From Limnochorda pilosa (GTDB lineage: Bacteria; Bacillota; Limnochordia; Limnochordales; Limnochordaceae): a DNA stretch of 64,000 nt. The notes beneath the pieces were generated by a model. It saw only the letters and a list, made by a program, of their open reading frames with translations. It searched no databases and was not told the origin of the DNA. Shown one piece after another: positions 40,695 through 49,895 of this stretch. Both the position numbers and the translations under genes were made by a program. The first letter of the stretch is position 1. Each line of letters begins with the position of its first letter. The stretch lies in assembly GCF_001544015.1 (NCBI RefSeq), contig NZ_AP014924.1, positions 2,604,001 to 2,668,000 on the forward strand, in the 5' to 3' direction.

Positions 40695-41963
40695 TTAGGG
40701 GATGCTACGAGGCCGCGGGCCGGAATCTGCCTGGCGGCGCAAGCGGGCGAAACGGCGCCGGCCCACCTGGAGGACGGCACCGTCGCGCACCGTCACGTTC
40801 CGGTCCGTGTCCGCCACGGGCTCGCCGTCGAGCCGGACCGCGCCCTGAGCGATGAGCCGCCGCGCCTCGCTGTTGGAGGCGGCGAGCCCGGCCTGGACCA
40901 AGAGCGCCACGGGCCACATCTCGCCCTCCGGTGCCTCGGAGGCCACCACCAGGACCTCGGCCATGTCGGCAGGAGCCTCGCGCCGGGTGATGACCTGGTC
41001 GAAGTGCTCCTCAGCCCGGGTGGCCGCTTCGGCACCGTGCAGGAGGCGTACCACCTCGCGGGCCAGGCGCTTCTTGGCCTCTTTCGGGTGGAGATCGCCT
41101 CGCTCCACCGCGCTCCGCCAGGCGGCCAGGTCGCTCAGGGGGAGGAGGGTGAGGAGCTCCAGGTACGGCCAGGTGAGCTCGTCGGGGATCGACATGAGCT
41201 TGCCGAACTTCTCCTCCGGGGGGGCATCCCAGGGGATGGTGTTGCCCAGGCTCTTGCTCATCTTCTCGTGCCCGTCGGTCCCGAGGAGGAGGGGGTTGCA
41301 GACGCCCACCTGCGGCGGAAGCCCCCGGACCCTCTGCAGGTCGCGCCCCACGGCGATGTTGAACTTCTGATCGATCCCGCCCAGCTCCACGTCGGCGCGC
41401 ACCATCACCGAGTCGTACCCCTGCATGAGCGGGTAGACCATCTCGTGCAGGCTGATGGGCAACTGGCCCTTGAAGCGGCGGCTGAAGTCCTCCCGCTCCA
41501 GCATCCGGGCCAGGGTCATCTGGGAGAGGAGCCACATCACCTCGCTGAAGGTCATGGAGCTGAACCAGTGGCCGTTCCAGGTGATCTCGGTGCGTTCGGG
41601 ATCCAGAAGGCCGAAGATCCGCCGGGTGTAGTCGCGGGCGTTCTCCAGCACCTGCTCGTGGGAGAGCTGGGGCCGCGCTTCGTTGCGCCCGCTGGGGTCG
41701 CCCACGGTGGCGGTGTAGTCTCCGATGATGATCACGGCCTGGTGGCCCAGATCCTGGAAGACCTTCATCTTGAGCACGGGGATCATGTGGCCCAGGTGCA
41801 GGTCGCTCGCGGTAGGGTCGATGCCGAGCTTCACCCGCAGGGGGCGACCCTCGCGCTGGCTCTGGCGCAGCTTCTCCAAGAGCTCGCCCTCCGGGAAGAT
41901 CTCCTCGGCTCCCCTGCGGATCGCCTCCAGCGCCTGCTCCGCGCCGGTATGGGTGGGGTCCAT
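40695..41963 (-). CDS. tyrS: Tyrosine-tRNA ligase, TyrZ (KMSKS) type
   Basis: 422 residues. Class I synthetase with HLGH (the HIGH motif) in DPTASDLHLGHMIP, the tyrosine-site segment VELGGIDQKFNI, the KMSKS motif in GHEKMSKSLGNT, and a C-terminal S4 domain (GLAASNSEARRLIAQGAV). The exact KMSKS spelling points to the TyrZ subgroup rather than the KFGKT form. The frame is open upstream, but the ATG at 41963 has AGGAGG at 41971-41976 and gives the family length. Its promoter is so close (41983-42012) that the transcript should begin about at the ribosome site, so unlike the other three synthetase genes here it has no T-box. Confidence 0.96.
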   Translation of the reverse strand: MDPTHTGAEQALEAIRRGAEEIFPEGELLEKLRQSQREGRPLRVKLGIDPTASDLHLGHMIPVLKMKVFQDLGHQAVIIIGDYTATVGDPSGRNEARPQLSHEQVLENARDYTRRIFGLLDPERTEITWNGHWFSSMTFSEVMWLLSQMTLARMLEREDFSRRFKGQLPISLHEMVYPLMQGYDSVMVRADVELGGIDQKFNIAVGRDLQRVRGLPPQVGVCNPLLLGTDGHEKMSKSLGNTIPWDAPPEEKFGKLMSIPDELTWPYLELLTLLPLSDLAAWRSAVERGDLHPKEAKKRLAREVVRLLHGAEAATRAEEHFDQVITRREAPADMAEVLVVASEAPEGEMWPVALLVQAGLAASNSEARRLIAQGAVRLDGEPVADTDRNVTVRDGAVLQVGRRRFARLRRQADSGPRPRSIP

Positions 41964-41982
41964 GGCTCCGCCTCCTGGCCCG

Positions 41983-42012
41983 ATTATAACCGCCGGTCTC
42001 GCAAAGGAGCAA
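41983..42012 (-). promoter_or_regulatory. Promoter of tyrS
   Basis: Minus strand: TTGCTC (42007-42012), 18-base spacer, TATAAT (41983-41988). The expected start of transcription near 41976 leaves a leader of about 13 bases. Confidence 0.75.
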
Positions 42013-42050
42013 GGGACCGGCACGAGGGCGGGAGAATCGGTTCCAGCCGT

Positions 42051-42079
42051 TTCGGCGGCGCCGGGGGCTGTGGTATAAT
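42051..42079 (+). promoter_or_regulatory. Promoter of the penicillin-binding protein gene
   Basis: TGGTATAAT, an extended -10 with TATAAT at 42074-42079, and a weak -35 TTCGGC at 42051-42056 (17-base spacer). It is divergent from the tyrS promoter. Confidence 0.7.
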
Positions 42080-42115
42080 ACGGGCGGATTGCCTGACCTG
42101 CGAAGGAGGAGGAGC

Positions 42116-44281
42116 GTGGCCCGGCAGCGACATCGCCCGTCAAGGCGACCCTACGCGGTCCTCCTGGTCACCTTCGCGGTCGCCCTCGCCTTCGGCCTGG
42201 CCAGCGGGGGCCTCGCCGCCTACCTACGCAGCGCGCCCAGCCTGGACGAGATCAGATTCGACGCCGAGACCGTCACCTACTTCTACGATCGTTACGGCGA
42301 CGAGATCGCCACCCGCTACCGGGAGCACCGCATTCCAGTCACCATCGACCAGGTGCCCCAGAGCCTCAAGGATGCGGTGGTGGCCATCGAGGACCGCCAG
42401 TTCTACAACCACCACGGCGTGAACGTGGCCGCGATCGTGCGCGCCGTCGTGGCGGACCTCCGGGCGGGAGCCAAGGTGCAGGGCGGCAGCACCATCACCC
42501 AGCAGCTGGCCAAGAACGTCTTCCTCACCCACGACAAGACCTTCACCCGCAAGCTGCGCGAGGTGCTCTGGGCGATCCAGATCGAGCGGAAGTACGCCAA
42601 GGAGGAGATCCTGGAGGCGTACCTCAACGAGATCTACTGGGGACCCGGGATCTACGGGGTTCAGGCGGCCAGCCAGTTCTACTTCGGCAAGCCCGTCTCG
42701 GAGCTGACCCTGGCCGAGTCCGCCCTGCTGGCCGGCATCATTCGGAACCCTGGCACCTACTCGCCCATCACGCGGCCCGAGGCGGCCGTCTCCCGCCGGA
42801 ACCTCGTGCTGGAGGTGATGGCGGAGCTGGGCTACATCACCCCCCGGGAGATGAACCTGGCCAAGGCCCAGCCGGTCGAGCTCGCGGCCGCGGCCACGGC
42901 CCGGACTTCCCAAGCCGAGGGCCGCGCCTCGGACCGGTGGTTCGTCCAGTACGTGATGCGCCAGCTGGTGGACAAGTACCACATCAGCTACGAGGAGATC
43001 TATCAGGGTGGGCTCCGGGTCTACACCACCCTGGACCCGGCCATGCAGCAGGCCGCCGAGCAGGCCATGACCTACGTGGACAGCCTCTCGAACGAGCGGG
43101 ACGCCAACGGCCTCCGCAAGCCCCAGGCGGCCTTGGTGGCCCTGGACCCCGCCACGGGCGCGATCCGGGCCATGATCGGCGGGCGGGACGGCGACGAGTT
43201 CAACCGGGCGTGGCAGGCGTACCGGCAGCCCGGCTCGGCCAACAAGGTCTTCGTCTACACGGCGGCCATCGACTCCCAACGGTTCACCCCGGCGACGATG
43301 CTCGTCGACGAGCCGGTGGAGTACCCCAAGGAGCAGCTGCCCGAGCCGCTGGTGGCCGAGGGCCGCGCGCAGGCGGCCGCGACCGAGGAGCCTGCGGATC
43401 CTGAGATGTGGCGGCCCCGGAACCACGATGATCAGTACCGGGGTCCCGTCACCCTCCGAGACGCGCTGGCGGACTCCATCAACGTGGTGGCCATCAAGCT
43501 CCTGGACCAGCTCGGCATCCCCCGCGCCATCAACCTGGCCCAGAAGATGGGCATCACCTCGCTCAACCCGGAGGACCGGCACCTGGGCTTCGCCATCGGC
43601 GGCCTCACTCGGGGCGTCACCCCCATGGAGATGGCCGAGGCCTATGGGGTGCTGGCCAACCAGGGCATCCACACCGAGCCTTTCGCGGTGGTGAAGGTGA
43701 CCGACGCCTCAGGCATGACCCTGTGGGAAACCCAGCCGCAACGCGAGATCGTGCTCGATGCGGCCACCGCATACCTGGTGACCGACATGCTGCGCGACGT
43801 GGTCGAACGGGGGACGGGCAAGAACGCCCGGATCCCGGGGCGGGACGTGGCGGGCAAGACGGGCACCACCAACGAGTTCACCGACGCCTGGTTCGTCGGC
43901 TACACGCCCGAGCTGGTGGCGGCGGTCTGGATCGGGAACGATCAGGCGTCAGAGCCCATGCTCTACCAGTTCCCGAACAGGGACCCGCTGCGGATCGGCT
44001 CCGCGGGGGCGGCGGAGCTATGGAGGCGCTTTGCCAGCCGGGCGCTCGAGAACGTGCCGGCCTCCACCTTCGCGCGGCCGCCCGGGCTGGTGGACGGGGT
44101 TCCCATCGACGTCAAGACCGGGCTCTTGGTGGACGACGGCTGCGCCGGCATCCCCCGTGCCGAGATCCGGCAGGAGATCTTCCTGCAGGGCACCCAGCCC
44201 GTCGATCCCTCGCCCCGCTGCCAGCCGGCCTCGCCCTTCCACTTCCTGTGGGATTGGTTCACCCGAGGTCGACAACCGTGA
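42116..44281 (+). CDS. Class A penicillin-binding protein (PBP1a type)
   Basis: 721 residues. A short cytoplasmic tail and one membrane anchor (about 12-37) precede a GT51 glycosyltransferase domain with the catalytic Glu in VVAIEDRQFYNHHGVN and the family motifs GGSTITQQLAKN, RKLREVLWAIQIERKY and YLNEIYWG. Then comes the transpeptidase domain with SANK (nucleophile motif, in QPGSANKVF), SIN (in ADSINVVAIK) and KTG (in AGKTGTTNEF). It polymerises and cross-links peptidoglycan at the outer face of the membrane. The start is the GTG at 42116, preceded by AAGGAGGAGGAGC. Its 3' end overlaps the 3' end of mutS2 on the other strand by 23 bases. Confidence 0.96.
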   Translation: MARQRHRPSRRPYAVLLVTFAVALAFGLASGGLAAYLRSAPSLDEIRFDAETVTYFYDRYGDEIATRYREHRIPVTIDQVPQSLKDAVVAIEDRQFYNHHGVNVAAIVRAVVADLRAGAKVQGGSTITQQLAKNVFLTHDKTFTRKLREVLWAIQIERKYAKEEILEAYLNEIYWGPGIYGVQAASQFYFGKPVSELTLAESALLAGIIRNPGTYSPITRPEAAVSRRNLVLEVMAELGYITPREMNLAKAQPVELAAAATARTSQAEGRASDRWFVQYVMRQLVDKYHISYEEIYQGGLRVYTTLDPAMQQAAEQAMTYVDSLSNERDANGLRKPQAALVALDPATGAIRAMIGGRDGDEFNRAWQAYRQPGSANKVFVYTAAIDSQRFTPATMLVDEPVEYPKEQLPEPLVAEGRAQAAATEEPADPEMWRPRNHDDQYRGPVTLRDALADSINVVAIKLLDQLGIPRAINLAQKMGITSLNPEDRHLGFAIGGLTRGVTPMEMAEAYGVLANQGIHTEPFAVVKVTDASGMTLWETQPQREIVLDAATAYLVTDMLRDVVERGTGKNARIPGRDVAGKTGTTNEFTDAWFVGYTPELVAAVWIGNDQASEPMLYQFPNRDPLRIGSAGAAELWRRFASRALENVPASTFARPPGLVDGVPIDVKTGLLVDDGCAGIPRAEIRQEIFLQGTQPVDPSPRCQPASPFHFLWDWFTRGRQP

Positions 44282-46721
44282 CCCCGTCACCGCCCTCCTC
44301 AGGCGGTGCGAGGACGTGCCGCCGCACCTGAGGCACCCCGTCCAGGCGGCGGCGCATCTCTTCCCGCAGCGCACCCGTACCCTTGCCGTGGATGAGCCTC
44401 ACCCGGGAAAGACCGGCCAGGAGGCAGTCGTCCAGGTACTTCTCCACCCGGCTCCACGCCTCGTCCGCCCGCAGGCCCCGCAGGTCCAGCTCGCTCGGGA
44501 GCGTCTGGGCCTTGCTCCGCCCCAGGCTGCCCGCGCCCCCTGGTTCGGGCGTGCGGCGCTCGCGTCCAGGGATCGAGCCCTTCCCGCCAGGTCCCTGGGG
44601 CGGCGCGCCGGGCAGGGCCCGTAGCCGCTCCACCCCCACCCGCACCCGTAGCGCCCCCACCTGCACCTCGGCCTCGCCCCCCGCGCCAGGCGCGGTGAGC
44701 AGGACGCCTTCCTGCCCGAGGCCAGCCACGCGCACCCGCACGCCTGGCCGCAGGCTCGCCGGCTCTCCTGGGGCCGGCCCCGGGGCGGCCTCCGGCGCGG
44801 GCGCGCCGCCCGCCTCCCCGGGAGCTCCGGGTCCAGGCCGCCTGGCCTCGGCCTGCGCCTCCACGAACGCCAGGGCTTCCACCAGCTCGTCCCGCCTCCG
44901 GCGGGCCTCCTCGGCCTTCGCCTGATCCTGAAGCCGGCGAAGCTCGCCCAGGAGGCGGTCGGCCTCGCGACGGGCCTCCCGCAGCACCGCCTCGGCCTGG
45001 CGGCGCGCGTCCTCCACGAGCCCCGACCGCCGTTCCTCCAGCTCGCGGACGAGGGCCTCGTAGCGTTCCCTTAGCACCTCGGCCTCGCGCCGCTCGGCGG
45101 CGGTGCGGCTCTCGTGCTCCCGGGCCGCCCGGCGGCTGCTCTCCATCTCGATGATCAGTTCGTCCGCACGTCGCGCGTGGGAGGGCCGCTTGCGACGGGC
45201 ATTCTCGATCACCTCAGGGGGCGCGCCCAGCCGGGCGGCGATCTCCAGCGCGTTGGAGCGCCCGGGCAGGCCGATCTGGAGCCGGTAGGTCGGCCGCAGG
45301 CTCTCGGGATCGAACTCCACGCTCGCATTCTCCACGCCCTCGGTGAGGTACGCGTACCCCTTGAGCTGGCTGTAGTGGGTGGTGGCCACCACCCGGGCGC
45401 CCCGGGCCCGCAGGTGCTCCAGGATCGCCTCGGCCAGCGCGGCCCCCTCGTCGGGGTCCGTGCCGGCGCCGATCTCGTCCAGCAGCACCAGGCTCTCGGC
45501 CCGGGCCGCCTCCAGCACCGGCACCACGCGGCGCATGTGGGAGGAGAAGGTGGAAAGGCTCTGCTCGATGGACTGCTCGTCTCCGATGTCGGCGTAGATC
45601 GCCTGGAAGACGGGCAGCTCCGCCTGGGCCGCGGGCACGGGCAGGCCGGCCTGGGCCATGAGGGCCAGGAGGCCCACGGTCTTCAGGGCCACGGTCTTGC
45701 CGCCGGTGTTGGGGCCGGTGATCACCAGCACGTGGAAGCCCTCGCCCAGCCAGACGTCGATGGGGACCACGGGCCCGGGCAGGAGCGGGTGCCGGGCGCG
45801 GATGAGGCGGACGCGGCCCTCGTCGTTCAGGACGGGCTCGACGGCGTTCAGCTCGAAGCCCAGGCGGGCGCGGGCGAAGACCAGGTCGAGCCCGGCCAGG
45901 GCCTCCACGGCCGGACCGATGCCCGGCGCCTCCTGCCCGATCCTCTGGCTCAGGGCCGCCAAGATGCGGCGGATCTCCTCGGCCTCGGCAGCCTCGGCCT
46001 GGCGGAGGCGGTTGTTCAGCTCCACCACGGCCATCGGCTCCACGAAGACGGTGCTTCCGCTGGCCGACTGGTCGTGGACCACCCCGGGGAGCTCAGACCG
46101 CCGTTCCTGCCGCACCGGCACCACGTACCGGCCGTTGCGGACGGTCACCAGGCTCTCCTGCAGCACGTCTTGCAGGCGGCTGTCGTGCACCAGCCGCTCC
46201 AGGTGCTGGCGCACCCGGGCCTGGATCTCCCGCTGGTGCTGGCGGATGCGCCGGAGCTCGTCGCTGGCCCGGTCGAGCACCTCCCCGTGCTCGTCGATGC
46301 ACCGGTCGATCTGGGCCTCCAGCTCCGGACGCCGCACGAGGCCGGCGGCCCGTGCGGCCAGGGCCTCCGGTGGCCCGCCCTCCTCCTCCAGGAAGCCGCG
46401 CAGGCGCCGGGAGGCTCCCAGGGTGGAACGCACCTGGAGGATCTCCTCGGGGTGGAGGACCGCGCCGCGCCCGGCCCGGTCCAGCAACCGGCGGACGTCG
46501 AAGATGCCGTCCAGAGGCGGCCGGCGCCCCTTGGCAAGGAGGGCTGACGCCGCCCGTGTCTCTGCGTGGAGGGCGGCGACGGCCTCGAAGCCGGTCAGGG
46601 GTTCCAGGGCCCGGCAGAGGGCCCGGCCTGGTTCCGACTGGGCCTGGGCGGCCAGCCTCTCGCGCACCCGGTCGAACTGCAGGATCCGCAGGGCCTCTTC
46701 GCTCACGGTCGTGCGCTCCAT
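44259..46721 (-). CDS. mutS2: Endonuclease MutS2
   Basis: 820 residues. MutS-like core without the mismatch-recognition domain: clamp/lever helices, ATPase with GPNTGGKTVALKTVGLLALM, LLDEIGAGTDPDEGAALAEA and THYSQLKGYAY, a long K/R/E-rich coiled coil (about 500-630), a KOW-like segment (VRVAGLGQEGVLL) and a C-terminal Smr nuclease domain (LDLRGLRADEAW, then HGKGTGALR). MutS2 proteins act on recombination intermediates and, in B. subtilis, on collided ribosomes. The ATG at 46721 has GAGGAG upstream. It belongs to the zapA-cvpA-polX-mutS2 group, here interrupted by the amidase gene. Confidence 0.97.
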   Translation of the reverse strand: MERTTVSEEALRILQFDRVRERLAAQAQSEPGRALCRALEPLTGFEAVAALHAETRAASALLAKGRRPPLDGIFDVRRLLDRAGRGAVLHPEEILQVRSTLGASRRLRGFLEEEGGPPEALAARAAGLVRRPELEAQIDRCIDEHGEVLDRASDELRRIRQHQREIQARVRQHLERLVHDSRLQDVLQESLVTVRNGRYVVPVRQERRSELPGVVHDQSASGSTVFVEPMAVVELNNRLRQAEAAEAEEIRRILAALSQRIGQEAPGIGPAVEALAGLDLVFARARLGFELNAVEPVLNDEGRVRLIRARHPLLPGPVVPIDVWLGEGFHVLVITGPNTGGKTVALKTVGLLALMAQAGLPVPAAQAELPVFQAIYADIGDEQSIEQSLSTFSSHMRRVVPVLEAARAESLVLLDEIGAGTDPDEGAALAEAILEHLRARGARVVATTHYSQLKGYAYLTEGVENASVEFDPESLRPTYRLQIGLPGRSNALEIAARLGAPPEVIENARRKRPSHARRADELIIEMESSRRAAREHESRTAAERREAEVLRERYEALVRELEERRSGLVEDARRQAEAVLREARREADRLLGELRRLQDQAKAEEARRRRDELVEALAFVEAQAEARRPGPGAPGEAGGAPAPEAAPGPAPGEPASLRPGVRVRVAGLGQEGVLLTAPGAGGEAEVQVGALRVRVGVERLRALPGAPPQGPGGKGSIPGRERRTPEPGGAGSLGRSKAQTLPSELDLRGLRADEAWSRVEKYLDDCLLAGLSRVRLIHGKGTGALREEMRRRLDGVPQVRRHVLAPPEEGGDGVTVVDLG

Positions 46722-46737
46722 CGCCTCGCGCTCCTCG

Positions 46738-47463
46738 TTACCGGCCCAAGACCTCGGCCACTCCCTGGGCGATGCCCCGGGCGACCCTGGCTCGATAGGC
46801 GGGGTCGCTCAGCCGGTAGGCCTCCTGGCGGTTGCTGACGAAGCCCGTCTCCACCAGAACCGCCGGGCCGGGCGTGTGGCGGAGGACGTAGAAGTCTTCC
46901 GCGTGCACGCCCCGGTCCTGCGCGCCTGTGGCCGCCGCCATCCCCCGCTGGATCGCCTCGGCCAGGCGCCGGGAGGCGGCGCTGTAATGGAAGCTTGCCA
47001 CGCCCTCCTGCCGGGGGTCGTCGCTCCAGTCGTTGTGAACGGAGATGAAAGCGTCGGCGTTCACCTGCCGGGCCGTCTCCACCCGGGCCTTCAGCTGCCC
47101 CAGCGGGTCGGACCGGTAGGGCCCGTCGTCGGCGGGACTGCGGTCGCTCTCCCGGGTCATCACCACCCGGGCCCCCAGGGCTTCCAGCTCGCGCTTCAGG
47201 GCCAGGCCGATGGCCAGGGCGTTCTCCTTTTCGGGAACGGGCCCCACGCCCTCGGCCCCGAAGTCGCCCCGGTTCCGGTCGTTTCCCCCGTGCCCCGGGT
47301 CCACCACGATCACCCGGCCACTCAGGCTCCCCCCGTCCGGCTGGGGCCGGGGCGTGTGCTCCTTCCCCCCCGAGATGAGCAGGAGCAGCAACACCAGCAA
47401 GGTCGCGAGGGGGCTCGCCGCGAGCCGATCCCGGCCCCAGAGCCCCTTCCGCACGCGAGACAC
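46738..47463 (-). CDS. N-acetylmuramoyl-L-alanine amidase (amidase_3, CwlD-like)
   Basis: 241 residues: signal anchor (about 17-32) then an amidase_3 domain with the zinc ligands in VVDPGHGGND (His), EKENALAIGLAL (Glu) and ISVHNDWSDD (His), and the catalytic Glu in LVETGFVSN. It cleaves the bond between MurNAc and the stem peptide outside the membrane. With its single domain and membrane anchor it most resembles CwlD, which makes muramic lactam in spore cortex; a vegetative role is not excluded. The GTG at 47463 follows GGGAGGACGGGCG. It sits between polX and mutS2, where this gene is not usually found. Confidence 0.9.
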   Translation of the reverse strand: MSRVRKGLWGRDRLAASPLATLLVLLLLLISGGKEHTPRPQPDGGSLSGRVIVVDPGHGGNDRNRGDFGAEGVGPVPEKENALAIGLALKRELEALGARVVMTRESDRSPADDGPYRSDPLGQLKARVETARQVNADAFISVHNDWSDDPRQEGVASFHYSAASRRLAEAIQRGMAAATGAQDRGVHAEDFYVLRHTPGPAVLVETGFVSNRQEAYRLSDPAYRARVARGIAQGVAEVLGR

Positions 47464-47611
47464 CGCCCGTCCTCCCCCCGTCGCCCGGAAGCGACACCTC
47501 TAGGCCATTGGACGGGCTCGCGCTCGTTCCTTCCGGTACTTCCCGGGGTTGCTGCCGCCCACTGACAGCACCCCCGGCGCCTGCCATCCCTCGCCCGCGG
47601 GCGGGGTCGCC

Positions 47612-49354
47612 TCAAGCCGGCGGCGGCCGGCGGGCGGCCTCCCGGCGGGCGCGGATCCAGCCCAGGAGTTCCTTCTCGTCCCAGGCATTCACCACCTGCG
47701 CCGGGCCCAGGCCCGCCCGGCGGGCGATGCCTACGCCGTACTCGATGAAGTCCAGGTGCTCCGGGTGGTGGGCGTCGGTGCTCACCACCAGCCGGACCCC
47801 CGCCTGGGCAGCCACGCGCGCCCAGCGGCTGTCCAGGTCCAGGCGCTCGGGCGAGGCGTTGATCTCCAAGGCGGCGCCTCGCCGGGCGGCCAGCTCCACC
47901 AGGCCCTCCACGGGGACCTCCATCGCGTCGCGGCGCCCCAGGAGCCGGCCCGTGGGGTGGCCCACCGCATCCACCCAGGGCGACTCCAGCGCCCGGCGGT
48001 AGCGGGCCAGGAGCGTCTCGGCGTCTTGCCCCATACGGCTGTGGATGGAGGCCACCACCCAGTCCAGGCGCTCCAGCAGCTCGTCGGGGTAGTCGAGGGT
48101 GCCGTCGGCCAGGATGTCACACTCGGTGCCCACCAGCACCCGGAACCCCTCCAGGGTCCGGTTCAGCCGCTCGATCCGCTCGATCTGGGCCAAGAGTCGC
48201 TCGGGCGAGAGACCGCCAGCCACCCGCACCGCCGGCGAGTGGTCGCAGACGGCCAGGTAGCGGTAGCCCCGGGCCCGGGCCGCCTCCACCATCTGCTCGA
48301 GCGACGCGCGCCCGTCGGACCAGTCGGTGTGGACGTGGAGATCACCCTTCAGATCGTCGCGCCCCAGGAGGACGGGCAGGGCCCCCTGCTCGGCCAGCTC
48401 CAGCTCCTCGTGCCCCTCCCGCAGCTCAGGCGGCACGAAGGCCAGACCCAGACGCCCGTAGAGCTCCTCCTCGGAGGCCAGCGGGTCGGGCGTGCCGCCG
48501 TCCCGCGCGAGGCCGTACTCGCTCACCGACAGCCCCATGCGCCGGGCCCGCTCCCGCAGGAGCACGTGGTGCTCCTTGGAGCCCGTGAAGTGGTGGAGGG
48601 CGCTGGGGAAGTGGACCGCCTCCACCAGGCGGAGGTCCGCCTTGAGGCCCGTGGGCAGGACGACGGCCACCCGGTCTTCGCCCCCGCCCACCTCCTGTGC
48701 CAGACCCTGCGCGCGGAGCGACGCCACCAGCTCGGCCGGCGTGGAGGTGACCACCACCAGGTCCGCGTCCTTCACCGTCTCCTTCCACCGGCGCAGGCTG
48801 CCCGCCACCACCGCCCGCTCCACCGCGGGCAGCCGCTCGAGGCCGGCCTGCAGCCAGCGCGCCTGGGGAAGGACCTCGCCGATGCTACGACGGGCCCCCT
48901 GGCGGCGCAGGGCCTCGATGCCCGCCAGGATCTTCTCCTCGGCGCGGGGGCCCATGCCGCGCAGGGTGCGGAGTCTCCCGTCGCGGGCGGCTTGCTCCAG
49001 GTCGTCCAGGCCCCCCACGCCCAGCTCGCGGTGGAGGCGCTCCGCCAGCCTGGGTCCCAGGCCCGGCACCTTCAGGAGGTCCAGCACCTGGGCCGGGTAC
49101 TCGGCCAGCAGCCGCTGGTGGGCCTCCACGCGGCCCGTGGCCACGAACTCCCGGGCTTTCGCCACCAGCGCCTGGCCAAAGCCGGGGAGGCGCTCGATCC
49201 CGCCCGAGCGGACCACGTCCGCCAGGTCCTCGGGGAGCTGTTCGAGCTGCTCCGCCGCCCGGCGATAGGCCCTCACCTTGAAGACGCTCTCCCCCTTCAC
49301 CTCCAGGAGGTCGGCCATCTCCCGGAAGATGGAGGCGAGCCGCAGGTTCTGCAC
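47612..49354 (-). CDS. polX: DNA polymerase/3'-5' exonuclease PolX
   Basis: 580 residues. N-terminal family X polymerase part with helix-hairpin-helix segments (PGFGQALVAKA; VPGLGPRLAERL; LRGMGPRAEEKIL) and the catalytic pattern GSLRRWKETVKDADLVV plus ADLRLVE; C-terminal PHP nuclease domain with GDLHVHTDWSDG, CDHSP, GTECDIL, HSRMGQD and STDAHHPEHL. It fills small gaps and trims 3' ends in repair. The GTG start at 49354 follows an AAAGGGG run. It lies in the conserved cvpA-polX-mutS2 order. Confidence 0.96.
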   Translation of the reverse strand: MQNLRLASIFREMADLLEVKGESVFKVRAYRRAAEQLEQLPEDLADVVRSGGIERLPGFGQALVAKAREFVATGRVEAHQRLLAEYPAQVLDLLKVPGLGPRLAERLHRELGVGGLDDLEQAARDGRLRTLRGMGPRAEEKILAGIEALRRQGARRSIGEVLPQARWLQAGLERLPAVERAVVAGSLRRWKETVKDADLVVVTSTPAELVASLRAQGLAQEVGGGEDRVAVVLPTGLKADLRLVEAVHFPSALHHFTGSKEHHVLLRERARRMGLSVSEYGLARDGGTPDPLASEEELYGRLGLAFVPPELREGHEELELAEQGALPVLLGRDDLKGDLHVHTDWSDGRASLEQMVEAARARGYRYLAVCDHSPAVRVAGGLSPERLLAQIERIERLNRTLEGFRVLVGTECDILADGTLDYPDELLERLDWVVASIHSRMGQDAETLLARYRRALESPWVDAVGHPTGRLLGRRDAMEVPVEGLVELAARRGAALEINASPERLDLDSRWARVAAQAGVRLVVSTDAHHPEHLDFIEYGVGIARRAGLGPAQVVNAWDEKELLGWIRARREAARRPPPA

Positions 49355-49406
49355 GGTGCGCGCCCCTTTCCCGGCGCGGTGGGGCTGTGCGGGCTCCGCC
49401 GCGGCC

Positions 49407-49895
49407 TCAGAGGACGTTCGATCCGCTCAGGAAACGGTGCAGGGCAGGGAGGAAGCGAAAGGCGAGCCGAGCCAGGTCCGAGCCTCCCAGGAGCCCGACC
49501 AGCTCGGGCCCGGACCACTGGAGCAGGAGCGCCACGCCTGCCGAGAAGAGGAGCCACCCTTCTACGAGGCCCACCACGCCGCCGCCGGTCACGTCGGCCA
49601 GGACCGCCCCCTGGCTCGTCGGTCGCTCCCCCACGCGGGCGGTCGCGGCGGCCACCAGCCCCGACACCAGCAGCATCAGGACCAGGAAGGCCGCCGCCTC
49701 CCAGATCCACAGGGGCACCTGGGCGCCCACCCGCGCAGCCAGCCACGCCCCCAGGGGAACCCGCGCCTTGAGGGCCACGAGCACGGCCACCAGGATGCCC
49801 CCCAGACCCCGCATCTCCCGGCCGAAGCCGCGCACCATCCCCCGCAGCATGGCGGCAGCCAGAAGGGCGACGCCTGCGGCGTCCAGGGTGTTCAC
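49407..49895 (-). CDS. cvpA: CvpA-family membrane protein
   Basis: 162 residues with four hydrophobic segments; NTLDAAGVALLAAAMLRGM, a glycine-rich GFGREMRGLGGI and LADVTGGGVVGLVEGWLL fit the CvpA/YshB family. In Bacillota it regularly lies between zapA and polX, as here. Its exact function is unclear (linked to envelope robustness and colicin V export in other bacteria). The GTG at 49895 has GGGAGGAGGGGC upstream and overlaps the zapA stop by four bases. The frame is open upstream but has no better start. Confidence 0.85.
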   Translation of the reverse strand: MNTLDAAGVALLAAAMLRGMVRGFGREMRGLGGILVAVLVALKARVPLGAWLAARVGAQVPLWIWEAAAFLVLMLLVSGLVAAATARVGERPTSQGAVLADVTGGGVVGLVEGWLLFSAGVALLLQWSGPELVGLLGGSDLARLAFRFLPALHRFLSGSNVL

